Assembly: GCA_030068145.1 (NCBI GenBank)
Contig: JAPJBO010000041.1
Location: 310,001-374,000, forward strand
Reading direction: 5' to 3'
Source: Diplonema papillatum
Lineage: Eukaryota > Euglenozoa > Diplonemea > Diplonemida > Diplonemidae
DNA: 64,000 nt
Numbering within the stretch: the stretch's first letter is position 1; each line of letters starts with the position of its first letter. Of the stretch, positions 42,583 to 52,200 are shown one piece after another. The notes under the pieces are model-generated. The model was not told the DNA's origin and did no database searches. It saw nothing but the letters and a program-made list of their open reading frames with translations. Position numbers and translations under genes: made by a program.

Positions 42583-44690
42583 AAAAAAATAACTATTTAT
42601 TAGTAGGACTAAAAAAAGCCTTTTAGTCCCGAGGAAGGGTTTATTGTCCCGAGGAAGTTTTTTTTGCCCTCGGGGCCCCGAAGGGGGACCCGAGGGCAAA
42701 AAAAACTTCCGAGGGACAATAAACCCTTCCGAGGGACAGTAAAAGGCTTTTTTACCTAGTACCTACCCCCCCCCGTGTTTAAGATCGCGCCCTCCCCCCC
42801 CGTGTATAAGATCGGGTTTTTTGAGAAATGAGGGCGATCTTATACACGGGGGGGAGTGGGGTGGGGTCCCGCGCAGCGGAAAATTTTTTTTTTTGGGTGT
42901 TTTACTGTGGGGGGGGATTTTGGCCCCGCGCAGCGGAAATTTTTTTTTTTTGGGGTACTTTTCTCTGGGAGGTTCTGGCGGGAAAATATCTCTTGGGCCC
43001 CCCAAGTTGGGAGATACACAGATCCTTGGTTGCCCGTGGTAAGTTGCGGTTTTTTTCCTTCTGCTGGTCTTCCGAATGCAAAACCTCTGCAGAAAGGGGA
43101 ATCAAGGGGTATTTGATCCTGGCCGTCCTATTGAGTTCATTGAAGTTGTCACACCCGTCTCACGGAGAAGAGCCTCTCGTCGCAGCACGAATATGAGGGG
43201 AACGAAGGGCATCACCTGGACCCGCCAAAGAATCTAGAAACTTGGTGGTGTATTTCGCTTGCCCGCCAAGCGATCCATGCGGTCGTTTATTCGAAGAGAT
43301 TCGAAGTGGTACACGCAATGGAAGATTTGTCTCCCGTTGGCGAAGTCCACGGTGTGCTCAGTAAAGAGTGTGGAGCCCCGGGTCAGAGCATGCACCGCTG
43401 GAAACGAGAAGCGGAACATGACAGCTATCCTGAGCTGGGGGGTGCACACCCAAAGAAACATCTCTGTGTCGGAAAAGGTGAGGATGGACCCACTTGTTGT
43501 TTGGCAGGGGCCAAAAACTATCACGGAAGGACGGGGCCGCCCCACGTTTTACCAGAACAGGCACAAGCACGACATCAACGTGCACTTCACGTGCCAAAAA
43601 GAAGGTGTGCGACTACGAAGTAATGCTCGAGTACAGCTGTACATTACCCAGCTTCCCCTCAGGGAAGTATGGGCTTCTCGTTATGGTGGATGGGTACAAG
43701 TCGCACTACAGCATTCCTGTCGTGAAGGAGGCGAGATCGCGGGGCTGGCTGGTGTTCATTGTACCTCCGAACACGTCAGGTCACTTGAATGTTGGCGACC
43801 AGAGCGCCTGCAATCTGAAGGTGCGACGACTTCTTCGTTCCAAGTGGATAGACTGGTCCTCGCAACAGCTTGTTGCAGAAAACAGTGCGAAGCTTCCTGC
43901 ACCAACCCGTGACGAGGTGTGCAAGTGGCTCGCGGACTCATACTTGGCAATCACATGCAGACATAGATTCTGCCTTCAAAAGTGCTCTGTGGGCAGGCTC
44001 GTCTTTGCACCCTGACTTTCACAAAAGAAAGCCCAAACAAACGGAAGCAACGTTTACTCCTCTGGGAAACACCCCAAAAACAGCCTCAAAAGGGCCCCAC
44101 TTGCCGTCCGGCTGACAACGATGCCGAGTTTAGGGGCCTTAGCATCAGCACTGGGGGGTGGGGGGATTGCAAGAACGTGCTTGGAATGGGTATGTGCTCA
44201 ACACCGCACTGGTCCCGTCTGCGCCGTGTTTCGGTCCTCTAAGCCACGGACACATAAGGCGGACCATCATCAGCGCGGAACCTGAGTGTCTGCAGACAGG
44301 ACAGCGGTGTAGTCTGGTTTGGATGGAGGGGTGGGGGGGGGGGTTCAAGGCCCCGCGCAGCGGAAAAAAAATTTTTGGGGTGTTTTTGTCCCCCCCCGTG
44401 TTTAAGATCGTCCCCCCCCCGTGTATAAGATCGGTTTTTTGGGGGGGCGATCTTAAACACGGAAAAACGCGATCTTAAACACGGGGGGGGGGTAGGTAGG
44501 AATAAAAGAAATTATAGTCCTGGCAGGAAATAAAGGCTTTTTTATAGAACGGATTTTTGCTTGCGAGGCCAGTATGAAAAGTGCCCCCTTCGGGCCCCTC
44601 GGGCAAAAAAAACTTCCTCGGGACAATAAACCCTTCCTCGGGACTAAAAGGCTTTTTTTAGTCCTAGTAATAAATAGTTATTTCTTTTTC
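42583..44690. mobile_element. Inner element with long structured terminal inverted repeats and DDE relic
   Basis: AAATAACTATTTATTAGTAG, GACTAAAAAAAGCC, TTTAGTCCCGAGGAAGGGTT and GAAGTTTTTTTTGCCC on the left (about 42588-42680) recur inverted at 44600-44688. Homology resumes further in as CCTACCCCCCCCCGTG and TGTTTAAGATCGCG (42765-42795, inverse near 44470-44515). The left arm is itself a hairpin (about 42610-42755). The interior carries a decayed DDE transposase and, at about 44150-44335, an inserted repeat F. Confidence 0.75.
43259..44015 (+). pseudogene. DDE_1 (pogo/Tigger-like) transposase relic
   Basis: Two frames must be combined. In the first (43259 on), GNEKRNMTAILSWG and DPLVVWQGPK match the middle of DDE_1 transposases. 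In the second (about 43610-44015), KYGLLVMVDGYKSHYS carries the second catalytic Asp (codon 43689-43691). FIVPPNTSGHLNVGDQSACN follows, matching the conserved PPHTTHxLQPLD region, then a helix with KVRRLLRSKWIDW. The frame change, missing N-terminal DNA-binding region and stops make it inactive as written, unless unrecognised introns explain the breaks. The family function is cut-and-paste transposition at TA sites. Confidence 0.75.
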
Positions 44691-45177
44691 GCTGTGGGAA
44701 GGGCACAACAGGGTGCCATGGGGGGACTCCAGGTGGTCACTGAAGTCCGCGCTTCGGCTGCGGAAACACCAAACCCCGCTCGTGGGGCCAACAAGGACAC
44801 GTCAGCGGAACGCCTCTGTTGCTGCAGCACCACGAAAGTTGTGACGCCGGCAAAGCACACCCGACACAGACCGAGGACAAACCGGAGAACCCGCTCCGCC
44901 TGCCGACGCGCCTTCCCGGGTGAGAGAAAGTACCTTCAGCAGTTTCACCTTGACTAAGTGAGTGTTGCATACTGACGCAAAAACAGGGCACAAGCAAAGG
45001 GAAGGGACGTGTTTTTTCGCCATCGATGTTGAGATTGGTGCAGTGAAGGATCGACACCTCCTTGAGATCAACGACCTGTCGTTAGATGTTTCAGCAGATC
45101 ATAAAAGACCGTCACCTCAGACGCCTGCCGAGTATGATGATGATGTGGTGGTCGGCTAGGGCTGATAGCAGGAGTGT
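44691..45177 (+). other. Stretch between inner element and second degraded frame
   Basis: No convincing coding block. Short frames around 44700-45120 lack family resemblance. Confidence 0.3.
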
Positions 45178-46610
45178 GTGGAGAGATGTTTCTCTTGGGA
45201 TGTCTGTGCAGGCCATGGAGTCCATGCAGTACCGGGAGGTTCGGTACGTTGTGAAGCAAGAGTTCCCGTAGCTCGAACACCTGTCAACGCCTTCGACCTG
45301 CTTATGAAAAAGAGCAAAGCCCGCGTGAAGCCGCTGCAAGTGGGTGAAACGAAGTCGTGGGTAGTGTTGTTCAACAGGCTAGTCCAGGACTACCCCGTAG
45401 ACTTCGACAGGGCCCTCCTGGTCGATGAAAAAGGACATCCGTTCTATCAGGAAGTGGCCAAGACCCTTCTCAAACTTGATGGACTCCCACTTTCTGCGCA
45501 GCTGTTGCAGCAGCACGAGGGCACCAACAAGGTGATTGCCCAGCGCCGTACCGCCGACATCCCCCGGTGCACCCTTCAGAACCTGCAAGAACAAGAAAGT
45601 AGCCTGCGAAATGTGTTGACCTTGCCGTGGGTCGCAGAGCTAAGGTATTCTCAGCATCCAATGCACGAAACTGCAGGAAGTGAGAGACGTGGTGTGCACC
45701 CGTATCGTCACGCGGCAAGCGCAAAACCAACAGCGCAAGCACGCAGTGCGGGAGTCCCATCCAGAAACCCTGTTTGCGACTGGGAGCAGTCCACCGTGAA
45801 GGCGGAGGGTCTTCTTCTTGGGGAGAGCTGGAAGGGAAATTCGTCGAGGCAATTCGAGCCGTTTTCACTGGACACCGTGCCCGGCCTCTCTGACGATCGC
45901 CGTGCTCGGTTCAAGCAGATCCAAGGGGTAAGGACGAGTTTCCCCTTCGGTGTCCACAAATACAACGCTGGGGCAAGAGCTTGGTATTCAAGCTGCCACC
46001 GAGCGACCGCCGCCTACAGGAGGATGTCGTCAAGGCGCTCAAGTCGTGCATCGGGACGGGGAAAAGGTTCCACACCCGGGCCACGAGGATGAAGTTCGTC
46101 GAGGTCTGGAAGTCATCTGGGGTTCCGCGTACCATCCTCAAGGCGATGAAAAAGTGGAGATGCGAACCCCCTGCGCACACCTACCGAAAGCCACCTGGCT
46201 GAACTCCTCACAACTGATTTCACTCCTGAGGAGTTCAGTGAGGTTGCATTCCGAATCTCGACAAAAGACGCGCTTTCGTCGTCCCAAATACGACGGCTGG
46301 GCCGCGTTCTTGAGGAGTGCGGTACTGTCGTGGACGAGAGGCGTCATGGAGAAGTTTCACGCCCCACGTTTGAGGCCCCCGCAAGCATCCGGCTTCTCAT
46401 GGAACAAGTGCAGAAGCGGCTTCCGGCCGATGCCCACGTCCCGTCCGAAACGTGGGTACGATACCAATTCTGGCCGAGTACGTCGAACAGCACGGTTGCT
46501 GCCAGGTACACAAAACGGTTCCCAATGGTATTCGCGAGGCAGTCGCGTACACAGCGCAAGGCCCACGACTAGACGCCCACTACTGTCGGTGGCAGCAGCT
46601 CTACGCTGAA
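45178..46610 (+). pseudogene. Degraded transposon-type coding region in three frames
   Basis: Protein-like text jumps frame at least twice. From about 45280: NAFDLLMKKSKARVKPLQVG and VDFDRALLVDEKGHPFYQEV. About 45980-46200: VVKALKSCIGTGKRFHTRAT and WKSSGVPRTILKAMKKW. About 46230-46610: EEFSEVAFRISTKDALSSSQ, SETWVRYQFWPSTSNSTVAA, RYTKRFPMVFARQSRTQRKA and, after one more shift, LDAHYCRWQQLYAEG. The VRxQFWP...ARYTxRFxV..RQxRxxHxDAHY pattern reminds me of a protein common in transposons of other protists; this is from memory and unverified. GC is clearly lower than in the host genes. Confidence 0.4.
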
Positions 46611-46719
46611 GGCTCACCTAGTCCCTCCGTACAACAGAAGCCTGAGCACAAGCAGACGACGGTTATTTCCCAGTGCAAAAAGTCGCCGAAAAAGCAAAGT
46701 GAGGGGCGCGTACCCCTCC

Positions 46720-47413
46720 CAGTGTGGGCCGCACCGACCTCCGCACCGGTGCGCACCGGTGCGCTGTTCGGTGCGCCGGTGCGCTACACAATTCCTTTGT
46801 TGGGGAGATTTTGTCACTGGTCCACGTAGCAGACCTTTTTCGTCAAATTTATGCTCACGTTCAGCTCCGATGAAGAGATTTGTGAAAAATGAACCCAGGG
46901 AACAAATGGTTCGTGGGTCTTTCTTGTGTTCAGGGCAGCCGGGCACGGAGACTACACCGCGGTTTGACAAATAATTGCACCATCGATTCACGCCAAAACG
47001 GTCAAAACTAGCAGCGCAATAGTGTTGTTTCGTCGGGGTCAAATGTCAAAAAACGTGCCCTGCGGGAATTGATAATTTCGCGTGCACAGGCATTTGAACC
47101 AGGAAATCTGAAATGGAAACTTCGATTTCCACGATTTCCATTTTCACGCGGATCCACGTCCCGGTCCCTGGCTCGACGAACCACGTACCAACGCTATGGC
47201 CCCCAGGTCTATTTTCCACAGATCTCTTCATCGGAGCTGATCTCGAGCAAAACATCGTCGAAAAAGATCTGCAACGTGGACCTGCGACTCTGAGCGAAAA
47301 ACAGTCCAAAAAACGACAACCCAAGGCATCGAACCAGCGCACCGACCGCACCGGTGCGGTACCCGGTGTGGTGCGCACCGGTGCGCCGCACCACCGGCCC
47401 GCCGCCCACACTG
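46720..47413. mobile_element. CAGTG-ended foldback element with 5-bp target duplication
   Basis: Starts CAGTGTGGGCC and ends GGCCCGCCGCCCACACTG. CCTCC directly precedes (46715-46719) and follows (47414-47418). The arms are long (about 200-250 bp) but diverged: CGCACCGGTGCG palindromes and ATCTCTTCATCGGAGCTGA occur near 46865 (reversed) and 47220. The centre (47040-47165) is related to 19617-19740. Non-autonomous. Confidence 0.75.
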
Positions 47414-47600
47414 CCTCCGGGGGGTGGGGGCCCTCCGGACCCACCCCCCGACCGCTTGCCACCAAGACCACCCAGGAACCCACAGGCCAGGTGACTTGCC
47501 AAACTATTTTTTTTAAAAAAAACTATTGTTTTTTGCGCGCGCGCGCGGAAGATTTTCAGGGGTCGGGGGACGCGGATCAAAAAATAAAAATAGTCTGCCC

Positions 47601-49250
47601 TTGTGATCCATATGCCCGGTGCAAACCCGGCACAAACCCGGCACAAACCCGGAAAAACTCAAGGGGGGTCCGATTTTTTATTTTGCACCACCCTTCAGGT
47701 TATGGCAGGTGATCCCTGCAATCAAGCTAAACCGACTACACCAGGGTCCTGTCGAGTAAAAACCAACACCAATAAATATGTAAGGCGGCACCGAAAGTGT
47801 AGGTCCACCGCAGAAGGTACCCGGAGCGCTTTGCCATTGCAGCGCTGAATACACCTGACAGACAGGAACCACTATTTTCCACAGCCTCCAGAGGGCAAGC
47901 CCGGTTGTGCTTGACAACGGACTACAACCGACCACCAGCCAGCAATTGCCTCCGATACTACGGGAACCGAGGAGCCTAGTACAAGCAGATTAGCCCCCTG
48001 CCCTCGCTGTTTCCAAATGAAGCATCATTTCCAAATTCATGTGTCATGCTGGCTCTTGCCGGATGCTAGCGAGCGAGCTTCGTTACTTCACCACCGCGCC
48101 GTAGCCTCCCTTGTGCCCTGGGTTCCATGATTGGCTGTTCTCGGCCGGTATGCCCGAGTCGGTGTTTCCTCGTCTTACACTTCTTCTTCGATTGTTTAAC
48201 CCCAACGTCCGGGTCTGCCACTGGTGCAGCCCCGTTTCTCCGCTCCTCTGTCTCTTCTGCTTCACCTCATGTTTCTATCCGGGCCTGCCTGCGCTTCCAG
48301 TCCGCTGGGTATTGTTCCTGGGGGTGAATCTTCCATTTCGGGTCGCCGTTTTCGAGCGACCTGCCTGAGGTACGGCACGCTCTTTCGCTAGCCATCTTGC
48401 CTGCTCGTAGAACGGCCTCGAATGCCTGCATTTGCGGCATTCATCGTCTGCATCGATGTTCTGCATCCGTGGTACGTGCTTACTTTTCAGTCGACAACTG
48501 CTGCTCCCGACACATTGAGCTAATGCTGACTCCACTGCAGAACGAGTGGTGACCTGTCTCTGCTAATTGCGTGACGCTTGTTTGCACGCAGTTGCGCGTC
48601 CACGAACGCCACGCACCCATGCTCGGTAGCCATTCCTCCCAGCTGCCGGGGTTGTTGGTACCCGCATTTTGGAGTGCAGCGAAACCCCTGCAGAGCTCAA
48701 ACAGCGGCTTGGTCAGCCACCGTTTGAAAGGATGCGGAACCAAAGGTAGCAGTCTGCTCAGGCCATCTTAAGCCATCCGACAGCACCTTCTAGGCGAGGG
48801 AAAACCGGTTGTACTTGATGGGCTGGGAACCGCCCGTCCGAACCGCTTGTTGCCGACTTCTGTTCCGATGGCACAGCCGAGCGGGTTGAGCGTGGGAACT
48901 TCTGTCCCTCGTTCTGATCCGATGGAGATGCTTGCTTCTCTTTCTGTTTTCCAAGCTACGGAAGGGGCCTCAAACCGACAAGATACCGAAGCCCGTAGGC
49001 TGAACATGACAGAAGGGCGAGGGACCGCAAAGAGCGGGACAAACCCCCACGAGCACCAGACGATCATGAAACGTGGCAAAATCCACCGCGAAGCCTGAAA
49101 TCTCCGCGACCAAGGGTGCTAGCGGGTGCTGGGGAGACAAAAATAAAAAAACCGGACCCCCCCGGTACAAACCCGGCACAAACCCGGCACAAACCCGGCA
49201 CAAATTCCAGGGTGGATCACACCACTTTATACAAAAAAAAAAAAACGCAG
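47601..49250. other. Anonymous stretch upstream of the big exon
   Basis: No supported gene. CACAAACCCGG is tandemly repeated at about 47620-47655 and 49170-49205, both next to a run like GGGGGTCCGATTTTTTATTTT or its inverse, so these bracket the stretch as an inverted pair. Minus-strand frames near 48300-49080 contain WTRNCVQTSVTQLAETGH-type text and could be decayed transposon sequence. The end is A-rich with the acceptor CGCAG. Confidence 0.35.
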
Positions 49251-52200
49251 GGCAAGAAGCTGCAGGTTCTCGTCGGCAAGATCAACGGCGTCGTGGCCAC
49301 CGTGAACGACCTCTCCGACGACTGCTCGCGCTGCAGACTCGCCGCCGCCTCGTCGCAGGCCGCCGTCGGGTCCCTCGTGGCCGCGGAGGGCGGCTGGCGG
49401 GAGCCGGTGGCCGCCGCGCTCGGAAGGCTCGCAATCCTCGAGGAATCCACCTCCGCCGGAGGGGAAGCTACCGTAGCTCGGCTGGAAGCGCTGGAACAAA
49501 AGGAAGCCGGCACTGCGCAGCGCGTCGTCGATCTGCGGGGCGGCGTCGCCGGGTGCCAGCTGCGGCTGGCGGACCAGGACGCCGCGCGCGATTCGTCCCG
49601 AGCGAGGCTGGCCGCGGCAGAAACCGCCGCGCGCGAATCAGCCGCCGCGCTGCGCGAACGGGCGGCGGCTGTCGAAGGCAAGTCCTGCGAGCTCGCAGGC
49701 GAAGTGTCGCGCCTGCGCGGGCAGCTGCACACAGTCAGCCAAACGGCCGCCGTCGGCACCCGAGCGCTGCTGCAGCAACTCGAAGCGGAAGGCCGGGAGC
49801 GAGTGTGCGAAGAACAGCTGGCGGGCGCCCGCGCCTTGCTCGCAGAGCTGTCCGCCGAAGACGGACCAGGCAGGCTGGTCCGGGTGGAAGAAGTGTCGCG
49901 GCTGCGCAGCCAGCTGCACGCAGCGAGCGAAACGGCCGCGGCTGGCACCCGAGCGCTGCTGCAGGAACTCGAAGCCGAGGGACGGGAGCGAGTGCGCGAC
50001 GAGCAGTCGGCGGAGTCCCGCGCGTTGCTCGCGCAGCTATCGCAGGCGCGAGCGGCGGCCGGGGACAGACCGGGGGAGCGAGCCTGCGAAGAGGTGTCGC
50101 ACCTGCGCAGCCAGCTGCACGCAGTGCGCGAAACGTCTGTCGCCGGAACCCGAGCGCTGCTGCGGCAGCTCGAAGCGGAGGGACGGGCGCGCGTGTGCGC
50201 GGAGCAGTCGGCGGGGGCCCACGCCTTGCTCGCCGGCGAAGAAAAATACGGCAAGCTCGCCGGCGAAGTGTCCCACCTGCGCAGCCAGCTGCACGCGGCG
50301 GGCGAAACGGCGGCGGCCGGCACCCGAGCGCTGCTGCAGCAGCTCGAAGCGGAGCGCCGGGCGCGAGCGCGCGACGAGCAGGCGTCGGCCCGCGAAGAGG
50401 TGTCACAGCTGTGCAGCCAGCTGCACGCAGTGCGCGAAACGTCTGCCGCAGGGGCACGGGCGCTGCTGCGGCAGCTCGAAGCGGAGGGACGGGCGCGTGT
50501 GTGCGCGGAGCAGTCGGCAGGGGCCCACGCAATGCTCGCGGGGGTGTCCTGGCGGGCGGAATTCGACGGCGCCAAAGACCGGCTGCGGCGTGAGCTGGCC
50601 TGTGAAGCCAGCCGCAGCGAAGAAGAGGCGCGGGGCGGCGAATGCCGGCGGAAGGACGCCGCCGCCGCCACGCAAGCCGTCCTACGCGAGGCGTGTGAGC
50701 AGCTCGCTGCCCACGACTCCTCCATCACGTCGCTGCACGCCCTCGTGGGAGAGCAGGCAGCATGGGCTGAGTCCTTCACGGCCGACCACGCCGCCGCGCT
50801 GCGGCACGTCGACGACAGGATCGCCGTCTTGCAGAGCAACGCGCGCCTCGGCGAAAACGCGGTCGCCTCCCTGGCGGAGGAGTCCCGCCGAATCAGCGCG
50901 GGTCTCGAGCGCGACGTGGCGCGCGTTACGGCGGAACTCGACGACGTCCACGCCGCACTCGCCAGGTGCTCCGAAGACGCGGTGGGAGAAAGGCAGCGCA
51001 ACGAAGTCAGATGGGACAACCTCGACGCGGATCTATCGGAGAAGGCGGACGTTGCGCGTGTGGAGTGGGAGGCCGTCAAGCGGCGACTGCGCGCGCACGA
51101 AGACTTCTTCGAGAACGAGCAGTCGCCCGCCCTGCCGGCGGACGTCTCTTCGCGGCTTGCAGCACTGGAGGCCGCCGTGCAGAACCAAGGTGCCCCAGGC
51201 GGCCCCGCCCTCCTGTCGCCTCCGCGCGAAGGAGCCGAAACGAAGCTGCAGCAGCAGCTCGCCCGGCGCGTCGCAATGCTAGAGCAGTCGCCCACCCTGC
51301 CGGCGGACGTCTCTTCGCGGCTGGCGGCGCTGGAGGACACCGCGAAAACGTGGCCCCAAGGCGCTCCCGCCCCCCCGTTGCCGCTGGCCGAAAGCGCCGT
51401 GAAACTGCAGCAGATGCAGCAGCAGCTCGCCCGGCGCGTCTCAATGCTAGAGCAGTTGTCCGCCCTGCCGGCGGACGTCTCTTCGCGGCTTGCGGCGCTG
51501 GAGGATGCCGTGCAGAACCGACCCCAAGGTGCCCCAGGCGGCCCCGCCCTCCTGTCGCCTCCGCGCGAAGGTGCCGAAACGAAGCTGCAGCAGCAGCTCG
51601 CCCGGCGCGTCGCAATGCTAGAGCAGTCGCCCACTCTGCCCGTGGAAGTCTCTTCGCGGCTTGCGGCGCTGGAGAATGCCGTGCAGAACCGACCCCAAGG
51701 TGCCCCAGGCGGCCCCGCCCTCCTGTCGCCTCCGCGCGAAGGTGCTGAAACGAAGCTGCAGCAGCAGCTCGCCCGGCGTGTCGCAATGCTAGAGCAGTCG
51801 CCCACGTGCGTGCCGGCGGAAGTCTCTTCGCGGCTGGCGGCGCTGGAGGACGCCGGACCGCGGAACCGGCCTCAAGGCGCCCCAGGCGGCCCCGCCCCCC
51901 CGCTGCAGCACGAAGGTGCCGAGACGAAGCTGCAGGACCTGCTGCAGCAGCTCGCCCGGCGCGTCGCAGCCCTCGAGCAGCCGCCCGTGATGCCCGCCGA
52001 CGTCTCTTCGCGGCTTGCGGCGCTGGAGGACGCCGCGAAAGCCGGGGCCGCCCCCACGCTGCCGCAGCCCGAAAGCGCCGCGCAGCTGCAGCAGCTGCAC
52101 ACACGCCTCGCAATTCTCGAGCAGTCGCCCGTCCTGCCGGCGGAAGTCTCTTCGCGGCTTGCGGCGCTGGAGGACGCCGTGCAGAACCGGCCCCAAGGCG

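Larger units (their letters stand above)
42506..47600. mobile_element. Outer inverted-repeat element, 5.1 kb, degenerate
   Basis: GGGCAGACTATTTTT followed by GATCCGCGTCC and GCGCGCGGAA at the left (42506-42550) reappears in reverse complement at 47520-47600 (GGACGCGGATC ... TAGTCTGCCC). The first 32 or so positions match almost perfectly. The left end sits at the TA of a truncated MITE J. The right flank is TT, so no clean target duplication survives. Inside are the element at 42583-44690, frames at 45.2-46.6 kb and the element at 46720-47413. Confidence 0.7.
41199..49250 (+). other. Inferred 8-kb intron of the giant coiled-coil gene
   Basis: GTATAC to an A-rich tract ending CGCAG at 49246-49250; both sides are phase 0. 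It holds the complete MITE J (41255-41559), a second J end and repeat C (41605-41800), part of another J copy (about 42290-42505), the nested transposon complex (42506-47600) and anonymous sequence. No GC-rich coding block interrupts it, which favours one long intron over two separate genes. Confidence 0.45.

Noticed and set aside
42763..43200. Small proteins rich in Phe/Gly around the inner transposon end
   Set aside because: They translate the terminal inverted repeats (G, T and C homopolymers).
49217..51805. An 862-codon antisense frame opposite the giant coiled-coil exon
   Set aside because: Same cause as above. The sense strand has coherent heptads, splice sites and a terminal stop.
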